DNA of 64,000 nt from positions 19,066,501-19,130,500 of the forward strand of contig NC_056550.1 in assembly GCF_910596095.1 (NCBI RefSeq). The letters run 5' to 3'. Source of the stretch: Thunnus maccoyii. Its lineage: Eukaryota > Chordata > Actinopteri > Scombriformes > Scombridae. The position numbers and the translations under genes were made by a program. Below are positions 1-13,900 of this stretch, in pieces (the first letter of the stretch is position 1; each line of letters starts with the position of its first letter). Below the pieces are notes generated by a model. That model did no database searches and was not told where the DNA came from. It saw nothing but the letters and a program-made list of their open reading frames with translations.

Positions 1-1841
1 CCTTCATCCCCATTGTTCCTACGGACACGGGTCCAACCATCCCCTTTGTCTTCCTCTACCACGGCCAGCACCTCCCCCTCCTGCATAGAGATGGTCCCTT
101 CACTGGCACCTGAAAGGAAAGGGACAGGCTAGCAAATACATCTGTGCTAGTTTATGCATACAAGATTATACATACCCAGTTCAGCCAGAGCAAAGGTAGG
201 GCAACTGGGAAAAAAATATTAGTCAGAAAATAAAACCTTTGACTCATGATTTTGTGTCCTCAAATGGTACAGATCCCTCTTCTTGTGTAGGTTCCAGAAA
301 TGTTTTCCTTCCTTATTAACAGCTGGATTTTTTTTCTACACAATTATGATATTGTCAGAGACTATGTGTATTATTTGTCTACTCAAAGAGCAAGCTACTA
401 AAATTCTGACAGATATGATCACCCACAAGAGATAAAAAGTGCACTACTGTGCATGCATTTGTTAGTGCCATATCTCCCTAATCATCAAATTTCTTTGTAG
501 CTCATACTTATTTCCAGAAATGCTCAAAACTTCTCACGCAAAACTCTTTCGACAGTTAGAACCCAAAGATTATTTAGCTAGATAACATCAATCTACAGTG
601 GTTAATAATACTTCACAGGTCACAGGGTTATAGCAAGACAAAAGGCCGCCTACTACATTCCTCATCTTGCATATGTACTCTTTAAGAATGAGAAGTAAGG
701 TAGTCAGCAAAAACAGCCTGTGACGTACCAGGGAAGTTGTACATAGCTGTGCATTTCCCAATAGGAGCAGTTAGTTCCTCATCTTCAAAGTCATCGTCAA
801 ATTCGGCGTAGATGGCTTGGGAGGGATCAGGAGTGCTTTCATCAGAGTGAGCTCCATCAGGGCTGTAGAGAAAAACATAGGTTTCCTGTGTTTGGCAGAC
901 AACACCTCATTGTGTCAAACACACTGAATGTTGGTAGAATAAAGTGCTACCTGTGTACGTCATGAGCTCCGTTGTTGTTGAATGAATGAGCTTTATAGCG
1001 CAAAGTGTCGCCTCGACCTCCTGCTTCAGCCAGCCAAGTCTGCATGAGAGAGGAGAGCCATAGTGAAAAGGTGACAGAAATCTTAAACATTGATTACTGT
1101 GAGATGTTGCTTATGTTTTATTGTTTGCTTGTTTTTTTACTACTTTATGGTCTTATTTTTAACTATTTTACTCTTGTGAAGCACTTTGTGACCTTGCTCT
1201 GTGAAAGATGCTCTACTAAATAATCTTTATTTACTATAATGTATTTAACGATAGATATATCAAGTCATGTTCATTTGTATAGCCCATTATCACACGCACA
1301 GTGCCTCAATGGGCTTTACGGGCAATTGTTCCCAACCCGACACACTTGCTAAAAGGACAAGAAAAAATGTGCAGTTACAAAACAGGATCTAAAAGTTTAA
1401 CATGTACACATGTAATATGTTGGGTCAGTGCCAATAAATTTGCTAAATTTACCTCAGCAGTGTTACCTCATAGTGTTGCCTGACAGAGAAGCCCTGTTGA
1501 CATATTATGTGACACATACTGTACACAGTGTCTGCTTACCTCACAATATAATAAATAAACAACTGATGCCTAATTATTCCATAGTAAGTTACAATAAACC
1601 TCTGAGAGCTTAATGATCTCATATGAGAATTAACAACTGTAAAAGGAATTAAATAAGAGCTTGGTGACCTCAATATGAATGAACGACAGAGGTCAGGTTT
1701 ACCTCATACTTGTTGAGCTCTCCCCTGAGCCGTTCTATATTCTGGGATGTCTGGCTGATTTGGGATGCCAAACTAGCAGGGTCTCCCATTTGAGGATTTT
1801 TCTCATAAACATCTTTCATCTTCCCCAGGGCCTCACTGAAG

Positions 1842-1904
<63 letters not shown>

Positions 1905-4900
1905 TGAGAGAAAGAGAGAAAGGGGGGGGTGACTTTCAGTAAAAATTGGTTCCCTGCAGAGCTCAGGGCTGGGTAAACAATTCAAGCACTCACACAGACA
2001 CCACAGGGTTACACACACTGATGTGCACAGCATGAATATTATATCCACATTTCCACCAGAAAGGTTCTGACAGAGACGGTTATTAATACGCAGAAGGATA
2101 CCCATATATCCCACACAATCCACACAAAAACACACACACACACACACACACACCTCTGATCGACTTCCTTTTGCAACTCTTTGCAAATTTCCTCTAGCTT
2201 CTGTTGTAACCTCTTCCTGCGCTGCTCTGGAGGGAGATGAGCGAAGTCTTCTGTCACTGTAGGCTGCAGAGGTTCACAGGAAGGGAGTTTCAACACTGTA
2301 CTTATTTCTCATACTGAAAAGTGTGATAGCAACCATGGTGAGAACAACACCACACCTGCGGTTTGAGGTCAGCTCATTGGCCAATGTTTGTTTGACTGAC
2401 AAAATATTATTTTCAAATCTCCCAGTAACAGTTGTTACCCCTAACAACATACTCTTGTTACTAAGATATATGAAAATATTAGCAGGTTTCCAATTGATGT
2501 GAAACCAGTGACGTACAACAATGAGCTGAACCCAAAATTACCACCCATGGAACAAACAAATACAATTTAGCACTCTTTTTTTTTTTTTTTTTTTAAATAC
2601 AAGTTCAATAAATAAAACCATGGATGGAAAAGATGATCCAAGCAAGTGCACAACACAATTATGAATGTTTCAAAATTTAGGTTATGAATTTCTCAAAATC
2701 CCCTTTGTGCTACCAAGCATTTCTCCCTTTCTCCACCACCAGGTGGCCACCTCTTCAATACAAGCTCAAGGACAAGGCTTTGCTGCATGATCAGTTCAAA
2801 GGTTTGTTAAAGGAATATTGATAATAATGAGATGAGCAGTTGTAATGGAAAGGTGGCCATTTATGCGTCACCCAATTCAGACCCCCACACCAACTTTGTT
2901 GTCCATATTACCGTGATCCTCTCTGGTGTAAACTTCTAAGGGAGAAAGAAACGGTATGTGTATAGAAATAAACTTATAATATCTTTAAAAGTGGTTCTAG
3001 TGTTTCACCCTAAAAACATGTTTTTAACACATATAAATATTAAAAATAGTGGAGTAGCTATTGTGAGCAGTATAATATATGCTGGTCCTAGTCCTGTGAT
3101 CAGGGTTTGCAGAGGAAGGAACACAGGATGATGTGCAAGCCCCGATGGGTGAAGGTCTCCAAGCACCCGAACCATCTCTCCTGGTGACTCACCGATCTCC
3201 TGAGCGTCCGGAAGGAAGAGATTCTGGGTTTGACTGTCTTATTGATCTCCTTCAAACAGTACGACAGGGGGTCCCGGCCAAACTTGGGGGAAGGGGGTCC
3301 GTTAGCGGGCGAGGGGGCGGGGGGTGTGGAGAAAGGTGGAAGCGTGGAGGGAGAGAGCTGGGGTAGGGCGAGACCAAAGTACCAGCACCCGAGCATGAGG
3401 TATGCAGATAACGGGTGGTGTACGGGATCAGGGAGAGGGGGATTGAAGGATAAAAAGAAGAGAGAAGACAGGGAAGACAAAAACAAAACAAAGTGACAAG
3501 GGAAAGAAAAAGACACCGTCAACACCTTAAAGCACACCACAAAGCCAGGAAGACAACACTGGAGCAAACCCAGCACAAGATCCCAGACAGCATGAAAGCA
3601 TACACACACATCTGTCTCTTTGGCTCTAACAAACACACACACACACACACACACACATATAAAAAAAACAACGCCCAAAATAACACAGCAAGCAACCACC
3701 CACAGCTTCTCCACCAGTGCCACAGCAGCCCAACACCTGCAGTCAAACTCAAGCCAGGTTCAAGGGTAGAGTGAGCCTCTGTGAGAAACTGGGGCAGGCA
3801 AAACTAGACTAAACTAAATTTGTATTGTTTTATAGGTTAAAAGGAAAATTCTTACTTTTACAACATGACTCTTATTTTCACAGTTTTACCCATTATAATA
3901 CATTACTCCCCAGCCTCAATACACAGATGAGGGGACACAGCAAAGACACAGCTTTACAACTAATTTATTAAGGCATCACTTCAATAATAATAATCTTGCT
4001 GTATGAATATGTGTAGTGGGGTCATAGCAATCCTGTGTCTCTACAGTGAAATGGCCAGTAAAATATTTTTATACCTGAGAGGTAAAATGCCCCAAACAAT
4101 GAAAATAAGACCGATGTTACATAGAAAACAAAAATTTTCCTTAAGCCAAATCAGCCAACTGAATCACCAGGATTCTGAGTGAAAAGTCATGTTCACAGTT
4201 CATGAACCTGCACCATTCTCCCAGTCTGGCCTTTATAGATAAAATATAAATTTGTTCATCATGGGAGTTAGTGGTTATAAATAGCTTGCTTAATTACCAC
4301 AGTGGAATTGAGTGTATCGATTTTTTGAGGCTTGATGAATGTCCTGTATGACCTCTTAGAAAGACGTTAAATTAGAAACATGCTTGGAGTGAACTACTGT
4401 GTTCTGATTGTTAAATCTCTTGTTTCAGCTGCATGTCTATGTGGAAAGGTGGGAGTGGGATCGATCAGCTAAATTACACAGGAGGAGGCTGATATCCTCT
4501 ACTTTTTAAAACTGAACGTCTAAGGCAGCCCTACAACAAGGCCTCTTGTGTAAATACTGAGAGCTGGAAGTACAGCACTGTTATTATGTGAACATCTACT
4601 GGGAAGGTGCTACTTTACTTGAGAGTTATGGGGATCTAAGTACAGGAGAGCAGTTAAGAGTGGGAATGTTTAGGGGCCAGACATAAACCAAAAGTTCACT
4701 GCAGCCAATATAGTAAGCCTCCTATTCATACTGCTACAGGCCTAATTGGGAGAGCATGACTGATGACACAGAGCAGTGCGCCACACACATACACGGAACA
4801 GGAAGAGTCAGTGCACAGCAGAGCACAGCCAGTAAGACATGCAGAGAGAAGAGAGGCGCTGAACAAGCAAACACTGCAGGGAAGAAAGAAGGGATCATTT

Positions 4901-7900
4901 ATTGCTGCGAAAGGAGGGGGGGGGGCATTGGCTGGTTAGTGGTCAGCCACTCATATCACCAGTTTAATTTTGGACCAACTTCGACACCTCAGCAAGAATG
5001 CTCCTTTGAAATAAGATAAATGATTTCCAATGTGGTAGAGCTCTCTTGACCCAAATAGATATTTGAGAGCATGAATGTGTGGTTGGACCTGATCCAGATT
5101 TTCTGACATGGCAAACCTGGTGTCATCCCAACTGTTGGCACAAAGATTTTATTGTGATGCGAGACATAATGCTAGGTTCTGAGCAGTATAATGGGAGCAG
5201 TGTGTTTGTGGATGCCTGTAGAGGAAAATTCAATGTTGTTTGGGCCCCGTGCTGATGAAAGCACAAGCACAGCAGAATGTTGACTGCCAGTTGACCTATT
5301 GGAAACCATACTGCAGAGAAAGAGGGTGGGGGGGGGGGGGGTGTGTTGGGTGGGGCAAGGTTTATTTTACTCACAGTCAGGGACAGAGTCATGCAAAGTA
5401 CCTGTTCTAGAAGTGTCAGGGTGTGTGTGTGAAAGTTCATGTATAATATAATGAGAGAGGTACATGCATTATTATACTGAGCTTTAGAGACGAGAAGGGT
5501 GTGTGTATAAGTGTGTGTTGCATGATGTGTGTGAAGCCACAACCACAAGTCCATCATGAGTGCTCTCAGTAGAGGGGATTTCCTGGCTCTAACTGCTGTC
5601 TCAAACACTAACATGGCCGTGCAAGGCGTCACACACTAATCTGACTGACTGCTCATCAGCAGATTTTCAAATGTTCCGCGGTTGATCATTGACAGTGCGA
5701 GTTGCTAACGCATTCATTGCACAATTTCCACAATGCAAAAAAAAAACACCTTCATTAGTTATTAGGCTAAATTACTCCACGGTGCTCTGTTAAGCACGCT
5801 GTGTCCTACCTTACTCCTTTTGCTGAAAAGCCAAAAGTTTTTGCTCCTGTTCTTTCCCAGAAGTTCCATGGGGCCTTTAGGTGTTCCCAGGCTACTGTCA
5901 GAGGAGGCTCTGTTGATGCCCTGACTGTAGTCCTCAAACTCCACATCTCCAGGACGCTCAAAGCCTGACTTGTTCTGCTCTATTACAACCATGGAGTCCT
6001 GTATAAGAGCAATCAGAAGTTATTTTTAAAAACATGTACAGTTAAAACAACTGGGCAGCATTAAGCCATACTTAATATTAAAATCAATATATAGTATTTT
6101 GGTGACCAACTCACATTTCTCTCATTAACATTAGTGCCGGCTTTAGTAATGCCTTCAAGGCACTTGCCAATGATAGGCATCACATGCTTCTCTGTGTCTG
6201 AGAACAAAATGTAGCCCTGCGCCAACTTCCGAACTCGCTTCTCATCCAAGTCCTGCAATTTCTAGTGAACACAAAGCAACAGTTGACAGACACTGCCATT
6301 ATTAGGGTTGAGACAATACATAATACAATGTGTGTCTTAAGATCACAATATAATATTTATATGGCAAAGGACTTCTTTTTGGAAAAAAAAGTATTACTTT
6401 TTCTTCTTATTAAGTATTTTTATTAATGATTATTAAAATATTTGTTATTGCTCTATTGTAACCCTCAAAGCCAAAACTTTAGCATGTGAAGAGGTAAAAC
6501 AAAAATGAATAAATGAAACTGAAGAATTCATCTCTGGCTTTAGATCTATGAGAGTTCAGCTTACAGTTAGTTATCACTGTGCCAGATGTTAAAACCTAAA
6601 TAAATTCTGAGGGTAGGAGTGATGTCATATTGCTGTATGTAATTCACTTACATTGAAGATGAGTGGCATATCATTAAAATAGAACTGGTTCTGCTCCTTG
6701 TTGTATTTCTGGAGCTGAGCCGCGTAGTCATTCTTACACTCCTCTGCTACGTGTGCTCTCATATGAGCCTGCTGTTTGGCCTAGAACCACACATACAGCA
6801 AACAGGTTAACCAGCTGCATCTGATTCTACTTTTGTAGATTGTGTATTGTGAAATTGTGTCCTAAAACGTAGATTATTCCCCCCCTTGTTACTTTTTCAA
6901 CGTCCGCCTTTGTGGCATTGATGTCTTGATCAGTCTTCTCGGCGTACTGTGCTGCACGCTCTGCTTCTCGCCATTCCCTCTCAAAACGTTTTTTACTCTG
7001 GTGAACAGAAAGAAAAAGAAAGATAGAAAGAAAGAAAAAGAAAAAAGACCATGTTCAGTTCATTCAGCTAAGCGAGGCCATTACCTGAATGAAATATGAA
7101 GAGGTTCTGCTATTTAGAGCAAAGCATTTTTCACTGTCTGTCTAAAAAGACAGATAGGGGAGGTTTCAGGCTATAGGACAGTATAATCTCCAATCATCAC
7201 TGAACAGGTCTTAGATTGATGACACAAGTCTAAAATGGGGGACTGCTTTCCACTCGGCCCATCTGTTTTTACTATAGACAAATATAGCCACACTGAATGT
7301 GTAGCCGTTCACTGACAGAGAACTTTTCCTATGTTTTCCTATTCATAATGAACCCAACAGGAAATATATCCAACAGCTTTGCTTATCACAGTAGAAAATA
7401 TAGTCATGGTACATCAAGCATGTTGGATGCTTCTTCAGAACAAAAAAAAAAAAAATGTGATCAAACTTTTAAAATTCTAAGACAACACTTACACTGTCGA
7501 GCTGCTTGTAGGTGCTCTCCAAACTCTGCTGGGCCTTCTTGGCCTCCATCAGATACTGCAAACATTCATAAAAATAGACAGAGTGAGAAGAGGGGAGGAG
7601 GGTCAGATGACATAGTGAGAGAGACAGCCATGTGCACAGGCAGACACAGAATAAACAATGACCTCCAAAAGCCACACAACATAACAGACAAGAAAACAAA
7701 TACCAGTGTGTCTGGTTGAGACATCACGTCTGCAGCCTTAGCCTGAACATGGCTGCAGTGTTTTGCAGTCCAACAGGACAGAGCCAAAGCATTCCTCATA
7801 GAGAAATGGCACACCACCGCTCAGACCATGCCTCCCCGAGGAGACTCTAAGTAAGCCTTCCTTCCTGCCATAACACTGAGATCTCCACATCTCCACTCCT

Positions 7901-10900
7901 CCTTTTAAATCTCCTTCTATTCTCTTCTCACCCTTTACACTCCTCCTCAGCTGTGTGTGCTGCATACTCCAAATATCCCACATGGCGTGTTCTCAGGGTG
8001 CTCTTGAATACAGCACATACCAGTATATTAGTACAGTATATACACATATACCATCTCAATATAGTAGTTAACAAGCTCCAGGTGAAATTGTAAAAAGTTC
8101 CTCTGACAAGCTTGCACACAGTGTGTTTGAAGCAACATTTTTAGTCTCAAACACATCATTTTATCTGTGCCAAAATTTCATTTAATCTAATATGCTGATG
8201 GCTGACACAGTGCACTTCTGGTCCTCTCCATATCAAGCTCACCGTCTTTCGTTCCTGCTTGAGCTCTTGCAGGTACTTGGTGAGATCGATGCAAATGCTC
8301 ATCATCATGTTCTCAGCAATTAGCTCTCTCTGCCCCGCGTAGTCGTTCATCTCATTCAGGATGTCCAAAAATGACTGGTAGCTGGATAACCTATCATTTA
8401 AGAGGAGGAGAAAGGAAAGGGTGGAGAAATAAGGACAAAGTGATGGGGCCCACTGATAAGATGATGATTCTTCAAAGAGAAGCCAGCAACGGGCCAAGTC
8501 ATGATAAGAAGCTCATGACTTCCTTATTCCTGCTTCCTTCTAGGGTCATTTAAATGGCTCCAACAGCATCCCCACAATACAGCATGGATGACACTAATGA
8601 AAAAAATGATTCTTAACAGTGAAATGTGGTATTAATTGCAGCACAGTTCTGTTTTCATTTGTTAGATCCCTGAGCGAGTATTAGGGCCGGGCTGTAAATC
8701 CAAATTGACCTAGTTAAGCACAATTTCAGCTGACATTGCTACGCATCTAAAGGTATTTCCTTAAAGAAAAAGAAAAATACTATACCTCAGAATAATTCTA
8801 TACTTTTTGATTATGCATTCTTTTAAGTTTCTTGGAAAAAAAAAACCCAACAACTTTGCAACAAAACCTACATCTCACCTGCACTCTGGTTCATCTTTGC
8901 CACTCCGTTTTAGACTATATTTCTTTGAAAGGTTCCTGTGGACAGCGAAAGTGCATTAAATTAATTGGTGGTCAGATACTTCACATATTCTCAAAGGGAA
9001 ATGGGTCAAAAAAGATGGATGATAGTTGAAGGGAGCTCACAAAATTAAACTGTTCTCGTGCAACTACTTGTTGGTTTAAACAATGAGATTAAAAACAGTC
9101 CACTATAAATATATTGAAACAGCTCCTCTTTTCCTGTTCTTCCTTCTTTCACTCTCCCTCTGACCACATCCTGTCTATCATGTGCCAGTCTGCTCCCACT
9201 TCCTCTCCTCTCCAGCAAAGCTCAGCACTACAACAGATGTGGGCCTGCAGACTGGGAGACAACTGGGAGAGGGAGCAACATGCATAGAGAGAGCATGAGG
9301 GAGAGAACGAGCACACTGCTGCCGGAGAATGAGGCCAGTGTTTCAGACACAAGTTAGATTCTGTCCCAAAGTAGTCATAGGACCACACAAACATTTCATA
9401 AACATCCTTTTAACGTGCACCCATACAAACACAGCACACACACACACACACACACAAGCATTTGAGGCAGTTCGTATAGGAGAAAGACACAACCGAGGCC
9501 TACCTCAATTGTTTGGCATAGTTTTGCTCAATCTCTGTCCTCTCCTTCACAAATTTCACATACTTCTCTACCAGCTCCAGGCCAGACTGTGTGTGCTTCT
9601 CAATGATGTCATATTGGTCCTGGGGAAAGGAGCATGAGAGACAAATAAGGAAAAGATATTAAGCCAACACACTGCAGGATATGAAACATGTGTTAACGTC
9701 TAGGTAAGAACTGGGATGTTCCTCTGGTTCACTTTGAGGCCATGTAAAGGAATCTTGAATGGAGGGCAGTAAACTAAACACATCAAGGTTTGTTCCTGCA
9801 TGTTGGATTCCACAAATGCTCTCCACATGTGCACAAAATCTTGGATATGGTCTGTAAACTTCCGGACAGTCAAAGGACACGGGGTCACAACAGTGGACAC
9901 AACTCTCAGGCTGGAAAAAGGAGGTGCTCTTTTTGATACATATCCTGCTGTACTGTGTGGAGTGAAATGTTTAGAAAAGCAGTCTTGAATGAATTATATC
10001 AAATGAGCTTTACAGTCTTTATTATAGCAGATGTTTGATCTAGTGCATGTCTAGTGTAAAAATCATAGATCTCTTGCACAGTACGACTGAATTTGCTGAC
10101 TTTTCCTTTAATGAAGGATTGTGTTTCTCTTCCTCTTGTTCCTTTTTCACGTAGAGCAATTTATGACACCTTCAAGTTCAGACAAGTCTGTTAAGAGTGA
10201 TATCTAAGCCAATCTTCTCTCACTCTGCACTCTGTACTCCATGCTTTCTTTGCTGCTGCCTTTTGTATTGAGGAGGGGGCAATTCGAAAGGGGATTCCTG
10301 ACAAGTTGGGCCAAGTTCTTCTGTACCTTTTTCTCCCCTTCAGGTAAAACAAAAGAGACAAAACCCAAATGAATGAGACAATGTTTAGCCTAATTATAGA
10401 ACACAGTTAAAGGTTAAGACAGAGGCCTGCAATCCCTCACCAAAATAACAGCTAACCTATAGGCTTTAATTTAGTGTCATTAATTGCGGAACAGAAGTAA
10501 TTATATTCAACACAGCCAACCTACAACTACATATTGTTCAATTTCAGTTCACAGATTTTTTTTCTTGGATGTGTAAAGCTTATTGTCCTGTATTTGACCT
10601 GCAAATACAAATGGTAGAGAAGAATAGTGCTGAAATAAGCTTGTAGCAGGATTTCAGTGTATCATTTGTTCATATGTGGCTCACTTAAAACTAGAAAGTG
10701 ACTCATTTATTTATGAAAGACTTAAACGTGAGCAGTAGTTGCCTGCATCCAGCACACTCAGAGTATCCTCACAACCTCACCACATAAAAGACTGTGGCTG
10801 CAATTATGAATATGCTGATCATGAACCACATTGAATGTTGGATAAGATTCATAATTGGAGAAAAGTTGATGTGCTGCCATTAACCCAAAAAACAACTTTG

Positions 10901-13900
10901 TTGTACCCAGTAACATAACCTCAAACACATAAATTAACCAAGTGTTGAAGACTGCAGGAATCAAAATGCAATTTAAATACAACTGAACTGGTAAGGAGCA
11001 AATAAGAATAACTGTAAGCATAAAGCACAACTGGCAACATACAGCGCCTGTTAGTCGAGGCCTGACCTAGTGTTGTGGTCAAATTCTGAGAAGCTTTTAT
11101 ACAAGCCACTGTAACATGGAAAACTGTGATAGATGAGGAATGTGGAGAGGGGGAAACTCAGATGCATTCACACAGTGGCCAATGCAGAGATAGGGATTGG
11201 TAGTCAGACCTTGCACCAGGTTACAACTGGGAAGGCTGAAAAGATTTTCAATATATAAGTTTTAGATTGCCAATTGCATTACTAAGAGGAGTTTATGTAT
11301 CAAATTATGGAATGGCTATGATAGTAGAAATAGGAAGTTATACTGCCTGCAGGTGTTTTGCATAGATAGGTCTATTATTTGCATATTCAGTTTCTGGACT
11401 GCTGATCAGTCTGTGGAAGTCTAGTCAACTACTGTGGAGATTGATGTGGAGGTCAGAAATTGTTAGGTAAGATGTTGTGGGTGTAGCTTCTATGTAGTTT
11501 GGACAGTAGGGATTTCCCCAAACCAGTATTTTGCCCCTAATCCCACTCCAAGTGACATCAATACTGAGTCCCAATACAATATTTACAATTCCATATACAA
11601 TACAGATGCATGGTGCACACCTGTATATCAATGTTGGTAAAACTTCAGATTCAGGTAAGATAGCTTGACAGTTGAAAAGCTATGCATTAAGATCAAGTGT
11701 GTATCACAAATGTCCTTTAAAGAGTTGCTTCCTTTAATGGTCAGGTAAACCTGGCATACATGATTAAACCAGGTATACCTGAATAAACTAATCTTTTTGG
11801 GAGACTCAGTCAGTGTCCTGGCACCTTTCTTTAGAATTTTATTATTTATATCTATCACAGCATGACGTAACACTAAAGTGATTGAAACGATACCCTGTCC
11901 AAGTGTTTATGCTGTCAGGAATATTTTGGGAAAGTTGTGTCCCATTATGGCGTTAAAACACTGTGTTTCATCCATAGTTGGGTCTATAATTTTCACACCG
12001 GGGAAGAAAATAACATTTTTATTGGATTGTTTTCCCACTGCTAGTTGTTCCAATACTAAAACAGCATCTTTAAAAATATTTCACAGAATCACGAATGATG
12101 GAAGTAGCTGACTTAGAGAGCTGGCCCATTTGCTCCTTCTAAAATATGTTTGTGATCTTATCTAAAACTCCTGGAGTACCTACTGGAGGTTTTATAAGAC
12201 ATTGTCAGATTACAAATAAGTGCAACAAATGTCACTTATCACACACACACACACCTACAATAATTAATTAAGGGACACAAATTTTACCAAAAGAAGCAGC
12301 ATCAGTTTAATATAAATTGAGAAACTGACATCAGCTGACTCTAAAAAAATGCGTATGTATGTCATATGTTTCTTAAGTTGAATGCAGCATTGTTGAAAAA
12401 GAATGAGCCTCGGATGAACTCTATGTGCTCTTTTATAAATGGCAAAAAGTAGCATCTGTTGATCTCTATAAATCAATGGTAACTGCTGGATTCAAAATAA
12501 GAATGCCCCAATTAGAAAAAAAAAACAGCCTCATTAAAACTGTCTTAAAATACATCAATAGCTTGATAAGACATTAATTAGTGTCTCGTCAAACACCAAT
12601 GGCTGTCATATCACTACAGTTAATAATACCCACCATCATTAAATTATATTTATAGATCCACATTGACTGTATTTGTACTAAAGTGATTTTCATAGAGCAT
12701 AAATGTATTGTATATAAACTGTGCTCCTAACAACTGTCAAATGTTGATTGAGCAAAAAAGGTCAAGTTTCTGGTAAAACTAACATTCTGGCTGTTTTCAT
12801 TATTACCTCAGCCCTTTTCACACCTTTATATTTAGTTAGACATTCTGAGTCACATTCAAGTATTGTAACCCATTCCTCGGAGAGATTTGGTAGCATCTTT
12901 TTCTCCTCCACTCATGCCACCATTGTTGATTTGTAGTTCAGCCCTGAGAATTGAAGACATGCTTCAAGACAGCACACGTATCTAAATCTAGCAAGCATCC
13001 ATAAACAATTAATCTTCCAATACTTCCAGTAACACCACAGAGAAAACTGGCATGAAGCGAATGCCACATAACTTATAAAGGAGTCACCCTAAGAGTCACC
13101 GACCTACAAGGCTTGGTTGGATGTTTCAGCCCTGAGTCACCCTGTCTTCTAGAAAATTAGGGGCCTGGCCCGACCAGACCTGCCACACTGAAGTTCTCAG
13201 GTTCAGCATCGTAGCACTCACCGCGATAGCTAATGCCTAGACACTGATCTTACACGCTGCAAACTTGTGGCTTAAAATAGCCACAGGATTAACAACAATC
13301 AGGGGACAGATGCCATAGAGCTGACATGGCCCAAGGGATGACTCTCCAGCCAAACATTACCAGAACCAATTATGCCTGCAGGGCTTTGTCTAACCTGACA
13401 GGAGAGGCTAGTCGCCAAAGAAATCAACTGCACAGAAACTTCAAAGAATAAAATAATAATTCAGCTCTGAAAGAAACCATTTTTATTTCACATTGACTGA
13501 AACAGAATAGTGGCTTTGTGTGGACAATTTCCTGTACAATCAGTAAAGCGCTGTACAGAAAACAATCCCATATAGAGATAGGGCCTCTGATTAATACTGT
13601 GGTACGGATGTTTCTCTGACTCAATCAAAGTAGGGCAAAACTAATTAGGCTGTTGCACCAGCACGTAGGATAGAAAAAAGGGACAGGGAACGAGGCCTAG
13701 GGGGAGACTCTGTAATGAGGTCACAACCTCCCTATCCTCATCTTTGCAATGCTCCATTTTACATATTCTGGTGCTCTGAGAATGTGCATGGGTGAGTGTT
13801 TTGCAAATGTGTGTGATTATCGCCATGGTGCAGTGGCTGGCACGTAAACTGTAGCAGTTGTCAAGGTAATATCATGCATGGTGGGATTATTCAGCACAGT

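Noticed and set aside
1679-2186. Frames rich in Arg-Glu or Ser-Leu around 1840-1910
   Set aside because: They are translations of the GA microsatellite.
3100-3723. 207-codon minus-strand frame in the trip10 region
   Set aside because: Only its middle (3193-3357) is a real exon; the rest runs through CA repeats and intron sequence.
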